From the NCBI GenBank assembly GCA_035529435.1, contig DATKWS010000142.1:1-21583 (forward strand): 21,583 nt of DNA. Direction: 5' to 3'. The notes under the pieces were generated by a model. The model was not told where the DNA came from, made no database searches, and saw nothing but the letters and a program-made list of their open reading frames with translations. Below, piece by piece: positions 14,412 through 21,583 of this stretch. This DNA comes from DATKWS01 sp035529435 (GTDB lineage: Bacteria; Krumholzibacteriota; Krumholzibacteriia; Krumholzibacteriales; Krumholzibacteriaceae). Both the position numbers and the translations under genes were made by a program. How positions within the stretch are numbered: position 1 is the stretch's first letter; each line of letters starts with the position of its first letter.

Positions 14412-17246
14412 TCATCTGACCAGCACGATTTTTTTGATCTGGCTGCGTTCCCCGGTGTCGAGCCGCATAAAATAGACACCAGGCGAGACCTGCCGCCCCT
14501 GCGCGTCACGGCCGTCCCAGAAAAGCGAGTGCCGCCCCGCATCGAACGGTCGTGCGGCAAGCGTCGTCACCTTCCTGCCGAGGACGTCGTATATCTCGAG
14601 CGTGGCAGGGGCCGGCCCCGGCAGGGAGAACTCGATCCGCGTGCCGCCGCTGAACGGATTGGGAAGCGCGGAGATGAGTGCCGGGAGACCGCGCGGGGGT
14701 GAACCGTCCCCGAGCCCCGTTACGGTGAGATCGAGGTAGACATACTCGCCCGCCTCGATGTCGCCGTTCCCGTTGCCGGCGGGCGCCTGTCCCTGCAGGC
14801 CGCCCCCGTCGGGGGAACCGTACCCCGCAACGGCGAGGTGGATACCCGCGGGGAGCGAGCCGCCGAGGTATGTTTCGAGTCGGATGACTCCCTCGAGATA
14901 GTCGCCCGATGCGCAGCCGACGTCGGTGGAGAGGACGTTCTCCGATGCATCGAACCAGCCGCACCAGTTGTTGCCGTCCTCGTTGCCGAGGTACAGGGTC
15001 CGGTCTGCGACGTTCCCGGACTTGGCCCAGGGGGCCGGTACCGGCGTCGAGAGATCGACGCCGATGATGATGAAATGATCCCAGCCCGAAGTGCCCCCCA
15101 CACCCTCGGCGGCCACGTAGAGGTATTCCCCGTCCCAGTCGGCGTAGAGATTGAACGGTCCGTCCGACGCGAGGTGTGTTGCGGTCTCATCGAGATCGCC
15201 GTCGATCACATGGGTGGGGCTTTCCGTCGCTTCCCCGATCCAGACGTGCTGGATCGGGCTCCGCTTGACATTCCCCGCCGAGTCCTCCGCTTCGACGTAG
15301 TAATCGACGAGGACCTCGGAGAGCGCGGTCATCCGGGCGTAGAATTCATCGGCGATGTAGTCGGGGAGCACGGAGAAATTGATGTTCGGGTCGCTGAAAA
15401 AATTCCCCTTCGGAAAGATCCGGCGCGTCATGGCGAGCGTCTGCCACGCCCCGACCTCCGCGCCGCCCGCGTATGTCTCGTTCTGATCGCTCGTCATCGG
15501 GTTCATTCCGTCGGTGTCGATGCGGTACTTGAGCTCCGCGCGCGCCACGCCGGAGACATCGTGGGCGAATGTCCATATCCAGAAATCGCTCTCCATCCCG
15601 GTGCCGTCCCCGCCGGGGTAGCCCCAGAGTGAACCGCCCCCCCTGCCGCCGGGATTCCATGGGAGGCGCTGGGGGAGCCAGATCGTCGGGGCCACGGTAT
15701 CGTCACCGCCGCCGGCGATCACTGCATCGGCGTAGAGGACCGCGGCATTCGCCGCGAGGGTGGCCTTGACCTCCATGTCGAGCACGGTGCCGTAGTACAT
15801 GTATCCGCTCTCGTACCCGGAGAGTAGGTGATGCCACGCCTTTTCGACGTCGCTCGCACCGCCGCCGTACGGATCGAATATCCTCTCCGGATCGGGCGGC
15901 ACGCCGGAGATGGCCTCGGCCGTCTCGACGCGGTTCTGGGCGGCGGTCAGGACGGCCCAGTTCCGCTCGTCCTCTGCCCAGCCGCCGGGGATATCGAAAG
16001 AGCCGTACTCGTCGACGAGCGGCCAGTTCCAGTTGATGAACTGCGGAGAGCCGAAATCGCCGTCGGCGTTCACCCAATCGCCGTCCTCGACGTGCACGAC
16101 ATCGTCCGGATCGACCGGATGGTCGGCGAGGTATTCATCAACCGTCGATGGCTCGTATCCCTGCGAGGCGGCCGCGTGAGAGAAGCTCGTGACGTTTTCG
16201 TTGTAGTACGAGTAGCCTCCCGACCAGGCGTTGTCACCGTCGTGCGCGAAGAGGACCAGCATGGGACGGGCCGGGTCGTTGTACGGAGCGATCGCATCGA
16301 TCTCGCCGGTGCCGTACATCCCGTACCCCTCGTTCCAGCTCATCGCGTTGGCCGCCGGGACGACGATGATCGAGTCCGCTTCCCCCGTTCCGGGATCGAC
16401 GTAGCGCGCGTAATGGGGCCTGAACCCGAACGGCGGTGGTATCTTCACCGTGACCCCGCGGCTGATCGAGACGCTCTCGTAGTACCCCTGGGGAGGATTG
16501 AGTCGATCGGCAGGGTTCGGCGGATCGCAGTTGTCCTCGTTCGCCGCGTAGGGGTAGTCCTGGCAGGCGCGTGAGATGTGAATGTCCGCCACGACGGTCC
16601 ACTCGATCCCCAACTCGACGAGAATGGGGATCATGCGCTCGGAGAAACATGTCTCGGCCGGGAAGTACCCCTTCGAGTAGTTGTTGTCTCCCCACGCGAC
16701 ATCGTACGCCGCCTTCGCGACCTGGATCTCGCGCCGCAGCGCATTCTCGTCCATGAGTGGGGCGATCGGATGGTGGGCGGCGACGAGGAGCTGCGGCATC
16801 CGCGATCTGCCGCCGGAGGTCGTCCACGATCGGGCATTCCGGTAATCGGCGTACCAGTTTGTCGCGTACCGCCCGCCGTTCCAGCTGTTGTCGGCGAGGC
16901 TCTTTATATTCTCGACGAGCGCGGCGGCGAAGCTGATCTGCACGCCCGCATCGGGCAGATCGAGGACCATCGAGACGGCCGTCTTCGGGTAATCCTGGTA
17001 GTCGTGGACGCGGTCATCCTTGTTGAAGATCCCGAAGACATCGCTCTCCGAGTGGCCGAGTGTGATCGTCTCGTACGCCGTCTCGTACCGCGAGGGGTAC
17101 CAGGTGCTCCGGTCGGGCCAGTAGATGGGTTGGTGCATGTGCCAGAGATACGTTGTGTGAATGGGGGCGGCATGTATGTCGGCCGCCGGGAATGCGAGCA
17201 TTGATATCGAACAGATGGAAATCAACGTGACCGTGTGATGCGACAC
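14412..17246 (-). CDS. Secreted GH57-family glycoside hydrolase with C-terminal sorting domain
   Basis: A 944-residue exported enzyme. I take the GTG at 17246, since GAGGGGGG lies 6 nt upstream and the product then opens with a clean signal peptide (SHHTVTLISICSISMLAF, cleavage near 26); a longer frame reaches 17312. GH57 landmarks are WHMHQPIYWP (35-44), AHHPIAPLM (about 157), PAETCFSERMIPILVELGIE with Glu198 as probable nucleophile, and HDGDNAWSGG with Asp336/Asp338 as probable acid/base. GH57 enzymes act on alpha-glucans (amylase, amylopullulanase, branching) or galactosides; substrate is not evident. A middle beta region and a CBM9/DOMON-like segment (about 700-835, IDGDLDETATHLA) follow, then a FlgD-like sorting domain (about 862-944) with LPNPFSGGTRIEF and tail KIVLVR. 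Secretion of a GH57 protein suggests degradation of external polysaccharide. Confidence 0.85.
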   Translation of the reverse strand: MSHHTVTLISICSISMLAFPAADIHAAPIHTTYLWHMHQPIYWPDRSTWYPSRYETAYETITLGHSESDVFGIFNKDDRVHDYQDYPKTAVSMVLDLPDAGVQISFAAALVENIKSLADNSWNGGRYATNWYADYRNARSWTTSGGRSRMPQLLVAAHHPIAPLMDENALRREIQVAKAAYDVAWGDNNYSKGYFPAETCFSERMIPILVELGIEWTVVADIHISRACQDYPYAANEDNCDPPNPADRLNPPQGYYESVSISRGVTVKIPPPFGFRPHYARYVDPGTGEADSIIVVPAANAMSWNEGYGMYGTGEIDAIAPYNDPARPMLVLFAHDGDNAWSGGYSYYNENVTSFSHAAASQGYEPSTVDEYLADHPVDPDDVVHVEDGDWVNADGDFGSPQFINWNWPLVDEYGSFDIPGGWAEDERNWAVLTAAQNRVETAEAISGVPPDPERIFDPYGGGASDVEKAWHHLLSGYESGYMYYGTVLDMEVKATLAANAAVLYADAVIAGGGDDTVAPTIWLPQRLPWNPGGRGGGSLWGYPGGDGTGMESDFWIWTFAHDVSGVARAELKYRIDTDGMNPMTSDQNETYAGGAEVGAWQTLAMTRRIFPKGNFFSDPNINFSVLPDYIADEFYARMTALSEVLVDYYVEAEDSAGNVKRSPIQHVWIGEATESPTHVIDGDLDETATHLASDGPFNLYADWDGEYLYVAAEGVGGTSGWDHFIIIGVDLSTPVPAPWAKSGNVADRTLYLGNEDGNNWCGWFDASENVLSTDVGCASGDYLEGVIRLETYLGGSLPAGIHLAVAGYGSPDGGGLQGQAPAGNGNGDIEAGEYVYLDLTVTGLGDGSPPRGLPALISALPNPFSGGTRIEFSLPGPAPATLEIYDVLGRKVTTLAARPFDAGRHSLFWDGRDAQGRQVSPGVYFMRLDTGERSQIKKIVLVR

Positions 17247-17349
17247 CTTCAGCCCCCCTCGCTGGTCCCGATCCATTCCGTTGCGTCTGCGATGGAACGG
17301 CCGGAACGTCACCGTGCCGGCCGTTCCTGACGAAAACCATTCTTCAGTA

Positions 17350-17389
17350 AGAATAACACGATTTACGGGTTACGGCAATGATGTAACAT
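17350..17389. promoter_or_regulatory. Candidate divergent promoters between GH57 and TPR genes
   Basis: Leftward: TTGCCG (17373-17378) and TATTCT (17350-17355), 17 bp apart on the minus strand, about 100 nt before the GH57 start. Rightward: TTTACG (17362-17367) and TAACAT (17384-17389), 16 bp apart, about 75 nt before the TPR-protein start. The two overlap, so only one may be used at a time. Matches are moderate. Confidence 0.35.
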
Positions 17390-17468
17390 GGAGTGAGAGG
17401 GGAGCCGGCAAGAAATCCATCACTCCCGTATTCCATTTCGGTGTCATGTCGTGTATCATGGCAACCGT

Positions 17469-19877
17469 ATGAAACAGCGCGATCAGTCGAAGCGCACAGG
17501 CGAGGAATCGGGGAGCGCTCCCGGCATCCAGCGGCCGCCGGGGCCTGTCGTGATCGTGTACCTCGCCCTTCTCACCGTGCATGCCTTTCCCCTGCTGGTG
17601 GGTGTTCCGAAGCTGTGGGGAACGGACCAGTGGCAGTACCTGCCGGGGTGGATTGCATTCTCGCTTCTCGTGTTCGGGCTCCTCGTTCTCGTGACGGAAT
17701 TCAGGGCTGCACTCATCCGGGCGGCGCGCGGCGCGGGACGTGCCCTGCGCATCGCCTGGCTCGCGAGAAACGCATATGCCGGCTATACCGTACTGCTCGC
17801 CGTGTCGGCAGCCCTGTTCTGGATTTTCAGGAATGCAACGCACCTTCTCGGGGACGGCGACCTCTGGGCGAATCATCTCCTGAAGGAGATTGCATTCAAC
17901 GAGCCGGTGAGCTCGTGGCTGTATCGCGAGGTGTACCGCCTGCTCATGGGACTCGTGCCGTCCGCTGCGATTTCCACCGTCACATCGGCCGCCGTCCTGA
18001 GCGTGACTGCAGGACTCGTCTTCATGGTGTACGCCGCACGAACCGCCCGCCTCCTCGCAAACGGGGGTGACGGCCACGGACTCGTCCTGATCGTGCTGCT
18101 GTCCACCGGGATGATGCTCCTCTTCTTCGGCTACGTCGAGACCTACCCGCCGCTCGCCGCCGCCATCATGGCATTTACATTTTACGGACTCTCGTTCACG
18201 TGGGGACGGGCCGCCGCCTGGAAGCCGATCGTCGCGTTCGCGGTCGCCGTCGTGTTGCATTTTTCGGCGATCGCCCTCCTCCCCGGCCTGGGGGTGCTTC
18301 TCTGGACGGGGGGCGGAAGGACGATCGACAGGGGGAGATACTACCGGCTGCTCTCCGCGATCGTCGTCGTGGGACTTGCCGTCTTGTGGTCCTTGCAGCG
18401 CTGGGGCGCATTCGGCAATTTCTTCTTCGAGAAATTTCTCCCCCTGTTTCCCGGCCCGCCGCGGAACAGGATCGCGTATCCCCTCTTCTCCTGGAAAACG
18501 CTGTTCGATTCGTTCAACCAGATCATGTTCGTCTGCCCCATGGCGCTGTTTCTTCTCGTCGGCTTCGTGCGCCCGTCCCGGCCCCACGACGGTTTGACCC
18601 GGCGTGCCATCCTTTTTCTGGAAACGACGGCGATCTTCTATCTCCTCGAATTTCTCGTTTTCAACAAGAATATCGGGGTCAGCAGGGACTGGGATCTTTT
18701 CGCCGCCATGGCGATTCCTCTTGCAATGCTCGTTACGCTCCTGCTGCTCACCCGCTATCCGCGGTCGACGCAGGCATTGTCCGTGATCGCATTCGCCGTT
18801 CTCGCCGTCCATACGGTTCCACTGGTCGGTATCCATGCGGGAAAAAACGCGTCGGAGAGGCGTTTCCTCGATCTCGTCCATACGGGATACTGGAGCAGTT
18901 ACGCGAAGGGGTACGGGTACAGTACGCTCGGGTTTTACTACGTACGCTCCGGTGACAGGGAACGGGGACTCGAGCTCAACGAGATGGCGGTGCAGGCCGA
19001 TCCGAAGAATCCACGGTACTGGTACAACGTCGCGACGATGTATTACCAGGACAAACGATTCGATGAGGCCGTTGAACTCTACAAGAAGGTGATCGATCAC
19101 GATCCCGAACAGCTCGAGGCGCGCAACAATCTCGGGGTCGTGTATGCCGACATGGGCAGGACCGATCTCGCCGAGCGTGAATTCTCATCGATACTGAATA
19201 GCGATTCGACCTACCTGCAATGTTACGAGCCGCTATCGTACATCTACTTTCAGACCGGTCAGCTGGACAAGTGCCGGCGCCTGTACCGAAAGGCGTCGGA
19301 GCTCGGGCACGACATGACGCCGTTCTTGAAGGAGATGACGAGGGTGCACCGGGAGGATGCGGACATCGAACGATCGATACACATTCTCGAGATGATGCTC
19401 GAGAATGTGCAAACGGATCCCGAGTTGTACTTTTCCGCGGCCAAGCTGTACCGAAGACACGGCGACCACGAACGGGCCCTCGACTATTTCGGGCACGCGT
19501 TGCGCCTGGCGCCGAACAGCCGGGATTTCAACTTGGAGTACGCGCTGGAACTCTACTTCATGGGCAGGAGGGACAAGGCGCTCGGCTACCTCCTCCGTCT
19601 CTACGAGCAGGATCCCGGCGATATCCGTATCACCAACAATATCGGTGTGATCTACAGCGAGGGGGGCGAACACGAGAAGGCAGTGACATTCTTCGAGCGC
19701 GCCGTTCAGGTGCACCCCGGCAATGCAAGTCTCCGCGTCAATCTCGCCCGTACCTACGTCGAGCTCGGCGATTACGGGAGCGCGTGGGAGCAGGTGATAA
19801 CGGCCGAGAAGCTAGGCGCGCCGGTGCCGCCGGACTTACTCGAGGATCTCGAAAAAGTCATGCCGCGGCCGGAGTAG
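17469..19877 (+). CDS. Large polytopic membrane protein with C-terminal TPR array
   Basis: About 802 residues. The first ~460 contain many hydrophobic helices with landmarks HLLGDGDLWANHLL (an acidic first loop), LLFFGYVETYPPLAAAI and NKNIGVSRDWDLFAAMAIPLA. This resembles GT-C-like membrane proteins common in candidate phyla. Residues ~480-780 form about seven to eight tetratricopeptide repeats (for example PRYWYNVATMYYQDKRFDEA, ARNNLGVVYADMGR, ITNNIGVIYSEGGEHEKAV). A GT-C-like body plus TPRs parallels TMTC-type O-mannosyltransferases, but glycosyl transfer here is only a hypothesis; the TPRs would bind partner proteins. The ATG at 17469 is chosen for its position before KQRDQSKR; neither it nor a GTG at 17451 has a good ribosome site. 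It is divergent from the GH57 gene and converges on the FG-GAP gene, 16 bp away. Confidence 0.75.
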   Translation: MKQRDQSKRTGEESGSAPGIQRPPGPVVIVYLALLTVHAFPLLVGVPKLWGTDQWQYLPGWIAFSLLVFGLLVLVTEFRAALIRAARGAGRALRIAWLARNAYAGYTVLLAVSAALFWIFRNATHLLGDGDLWANHLLKEIAFNEPVSSWLYREVYRLLMGLVPSAAISTVTSAAVLSVTAGLVFMVYAARTARLLANGGDGHGLVLIVLLSTGMMLLFFGYVETYPPLAAAIMAFTFYGLSFTWGRAAAWKPIVAFAVAVVLHFSAIALLPGLGVLLWTGGGRTIDRGRYYRLLSAIVVVGLAVLWSLQRWGAFGNFFFEKFLPLFPGPPRNRIAYPLFSWKTLFDSFNQIMFVCPMALFLLVGFVRPSRPHDGLTRRAILFLETTAIFYLLEFLVFNKNIGVSRDWDLFAAMAIPLAMLVTLLLLTRYPRSTQALSVIAFAVLAVHTVPLVGIHAGKNASERRFLDLVHTGYWSSYAKGYGYSTLGFYYVRSGDRERGLELNEMAVQADPKNPRYWYNVATMYYQDKRFDEAVELYKKVIDHDPEQLEARNNLGVVYADMGRTDLAEREFSSILNSDSTYLQCYEPLSYIYFQTGQLDKCRRLYRKASELGHDMTPFLKEMTRVHREDADIERSIHILEMMLENVQTDPELYFSAAKLYRRHGDHERALDYFGHALRLAPNSRDFNLEYALELYFMGRRDKALGYLLRLYEQDPGDIRITNNIGVIYSEGGEHEKAVTFFERAVQVHPGNASLRVNLARTYVELGDYGSAWEQVITAEKLGAPVPPDLLEDLEKVMPRPE

Positions 19878-19893
19878 CGGTCACGTCGATTGT

Positions 19894-21180
19894 TCATCGA
19901 ACGAGCGTGATCTTGCCGGTCGTTTCGATCCCCCCGGCACGCAACCTGGTGAAGTAAATCCCCGAGGGGAGCTGACGCCCGCCCGCATCCACGCCGCGCC
20001 AGTGGGTCTCGTGGCGGCCTGCCGGCAGTACCCCGTCGACGAGCACCGCGACGCGCCGCCCCGATACGTCGTGAATGGAGAGACTGGCACGGCCGTTACG
20101 GGCCAGCATGAATGGGATCGTCACCGCCGGATTGAACGGATTCGGATACGCGGGGAGCAGTCCTTCCGCCCTGACCGGCGGAGCCGTCGCGCCGGCGAGA
20201 TTGTTCGATCCACGGTACAGCCGGATGAGCCCGTCACCGTACCCGAGGAGGATATCACGGGCGCCGTCGGCGTCCCAGTCGCAGACGAATGGGCGCGAGC
20301 GCAGGGCGCCGGGGAGATCGATGGCGGTGCCCTCCGATTCGATTTGCATGTATCCCGAAAAGACGGGCGCATCGTCGTTCCCGGCGTTCGGGTAGAACAG
20401 GAGCTGTCCCTCGGTATTTCCCGTGAGGAGATCCTTTCTGCCGTCGTTGTCCATGTCGACGATCTCCGAACTGGCCCGGAGCGTCGGGATGATCATGTCC
20501 GTCCCGTCTTCCTGCACGAGCCGCTCGAGACGGAAATCCCAATCGGAATCGGTCCCCTCGTTTATGAAGAGGTGCACCGTTCCGTCCTTGGAGCCGACCA
20601 CGATATCGCGGCGTCCGTCATTGTTCCAGTCGACGACGACCGGCGTCGGCCGCTGTCCCACGTCGATATCCGCCTTGGCGCCCGGAAAGCCTACTTGCAG
20701 AAGGATACCGCCGTCGAACCGCGGGTCGTCATCCGTGTTGATATTGCCATAGAGCCTGAGAGTTCCCTCGGCCTCCCCGATGAGGAGGTCCTTGAGACCG
20801 TCATTGTCCGCGTCGACCACGCGGGGAAAAACGCCCATTCAACCGCTGCTCGGGCTGACGAGGTCGGTTCCGTTCGATTGCACGTAGAAAAAACCACCGA
20901 AGGCGGGATTTCCCGGGGCGCCGGCATTCAGGTACACGCGGACCTTTCCGTCGTCGAGGCCGAGACCTCCCTCGCCGATCACGAGATCGGGCAGTGCGTC
21001 ACCGTCCCACCGGACGAATGACGGCACGGAAAATCCCGGCACGTCGATATCGAGGCCGCCCGCTTGTATGATCTCTTCCGGTCCCGCCGGATCCAGTCCG
21101 GTGGCGGGTATTGGCAGCAGGGCCTGCGCGGCGAGGAGGCAGAAGATTGTCTTTATGATGGTGCGGCTGTTGTGGCGCAT
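19894..21180 (-). CDS. FG-GAP repeat secreted protein with in-frame TGA at codon 114 (candidate selenoprotein)
   Basis: Counting through the TGA, 428 residues: signal peptide (1-28, IIKTIFCLLAAQALLPIPATG), about five FG-GAP/VCBS repeats with calcium-binding loops (WDGDALPD near 58; DADNDG 123-128; then DWNNDG, DMDNDG, DWDADG), and a FlgD-like sorting domain (341-428, AYPNPFNPAVTIPF, tail KITLVR). Such proteins form extracellular beta-propellers, often adhesive. The ATG at 21180 has GGGAGG 9 nt upstream. The frame has one stop, TGA at 20839-20841, between SPSSG and MGVFPRVVD, and both halves are family-like and in the same frame. A SECIS-like stem-loop follows, so selenocysteine is possible. 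I recall, unverified, Cys in related proteins at this point. Alternatives: nonsense mutation, sequence error, or reinitiation at the adjacent ATG, which lacks a ribosome site and signal peptide. The Rrf2 gene ends 51 bp upstream. Confidence 0.75.
20808..20841 (-). promoter_or_regulatory. In-frame UGA plus SECIS-like stem-loop
   Basis: On the minus strand the UGA (20839-20841) is followed, after 14 nt, by CCGCGU-GGUCG-ACGCGG (20808-20824): a perfect 6-bp stem with a 5-nt loop beginning GG. Twenty nucleotides separate the UGA from the loop. Bacterial SECIS elements, as I recall their general form, have an upper stem of at least 4 bp, a small apical loop with G in its first two positions, and a UGA-to-loop distance of about 16-37 nt; the loop of E. 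coli fdhF also contains GGUC. A GC-rich stem of this size can arise by chance. Confidence 0.45.
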
Positions 21181-21231
21181 GCAACGGGCCTCCCGTGATG
21201 AATCGGTTCGTTTCGTTCCGTGTTCGATTGG

Positions 21232-21583
21232 TCAGTTGCGCTGCGTGAGCCCCCGGTATCGTCGTCCCGGTTTCCACGCCGCGAGATCGGCGAGCGTTAT
21301 GCCGTTCAACGTATCCTTGATGACGGCGGCGGCCGTGCACCATACCTGTCTCGACGGGCACGTGCCGGCCTTCTCACACACGGATGGATCATCCACACAC
21401 GGCACGAGGTACATACCGCTCTCGAGCGCACACACGACATCGCCGACGGTTATCTCCTCGGGTGGGCGGGCCAGGATATACCCACCGCCCTTACCCTTGG
21501 AGCTACGCAACAATCCGGCACCGCGCAGCAGGTTGAGAAGGCGGTCGAGATACTTCTTGGAAACGTCTTCGCATGCGGCGAGC
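21232..21583 (-). CDS. Rrf2-family transcriptional regulator, 5' end cut by window edge
   Basis: The visible ~116 residues read from the window edge (LAACEDVSKKYLDRLLNLLR) to the stop at 21232. DVSKKYLDRLLNLLRGAGLL is the recognition part of the Rrf2 winged helix, and SSKGKGGGYILARPPEEITV is the family wing and linker. The effector region has three cysteines in LVPCVDDPSVCEKAGTC (spacing C-x6-C-x5-C), like Fe-S-binding Rrf2 members (IscR, NsrR, RsrR), so it probably senses iron, NO or redox state. A fourth cysteine follows (VWCTAA). The N-terminus is outside the window. It is upstream of and in line with the FG-GAP gene, 51 bp apart, so both may be on one transcript. It could be IscR, but no isc genes are visible. 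Confidence 0.88.
   Translation of the reverse strand, partial: LAACEDVSKKYLDRLLNLLRGAGLLRSSKGKGGGYILARPPEEITVGDVVCALESGMYLVPCVDDPSVCEKAGTCPSRQVWCTAAAVIKDTLNGITLADLAAWKPGRRYRGLTQRN

Noticed and set aside
17370..19100. Long minus-strand open frame of 576 codons inside the TPR membrane-protein gene
   Set aside because: It is exactly antisense to a gene with clear membrane segments and TPRs. Its composition (Arg, His, Glu, Gly, Gln-rich, no domain pattern) is what a GC-rich antisense frame gives.
20839..20841. TGA read simply as the border between two genes (113 and 314 codons)
   Set aside because: Both parts are in one frame, the repeat series continues across it, and the second part would have no signal peptide and no ribosome site. 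A simple two-gene reading is unlikely, although a pseudogene or sequence error is not excluded.

Overview
The window looks like a chromosomal segment from a GC-rich, Gram-negative bacterium of the FCB superphylum, probably an uncultivated candidate phylum of the Krumholzibacteriota / Eisenbacteria / Zixibacteria kind. That placement is inference. It rests on three predicted secreted proteins that end in a FlgD-like, type-IX-secretion-style C-terminal domain (NPFNP or NPFSGG near its start, a -(I/V)xxVR tail), on the FG-GAP and DUF7467-like secreted proteins, and on large GT-C/TPR membrane proteins, all common in such genomes. No rRNA, tRNA, CRISPR array or insertion sequence is visible.

Layout. 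Positions 1-413 (-) hold the N-terminal part of an exported cytochrome P460-like protein, divergent from a dihydroorotate-dehydrogenase-like flavoprotein (713-1696, +). Positions 1737-4000 (-) hold two overlapping, paralogous GT-C membrane glycosyltransferases behind a clear sigma-70-type promoter (4053-4081). Positions 4106-7732 (-) hold an exported S9 (DPP IV-like) peptidase and a membrane-anchored SGNH-hydrolase-like protein, probably one operon. From a strong promoter at 7963-7992, reading +, come a 739-residue modular secreted protein and a smaller secreted protein sharing its N-terminal domain. An orphan MarR-family regulator (11540-12046, +) follows, with a 28-bp near-palindrome just upstream.

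Positions 12202-14233 (-) hold a GT4 glycosyltransferase and a SAM methyltransferase, behind a TTGACA-17-TAGAGT promoter, and look like a glycan-building pair. Positions 14412-17246 (-) encode a secreted GH57-family enzyme with a C-terminal sorting domain. It is divergent from an 802-residue membrane protein with a C-terminal TPR array (17469-19877, +). The right end (-) has an FG-GAP repeat secreted protein (19894-21180) and the 3' part of an Rrf2-family, probably Fe-S-binding, regulator.

The most interesting observation is in the FG-GAP gene. Its reading frame is interrupted once, by TGA at codon 114 (20839-20841), and continues in the same frame through four more calcium-binding repeats and the sorting domain. 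Starting 14 nt after the TGA is a perfect 6-bp stem with a GGUCG loop (20808-20824), which fits the general form of a bacterial SECIS element. The gene is therefore a candidate selenoprotein of a type I do not know to be described. A nonsense mutation or sequence error remains the main alternative.

Overall the segment is about the cell envelope and exterior: exported hydrolases, sorted surface proteins and glycan-assembly enzymes, with two small regulators.
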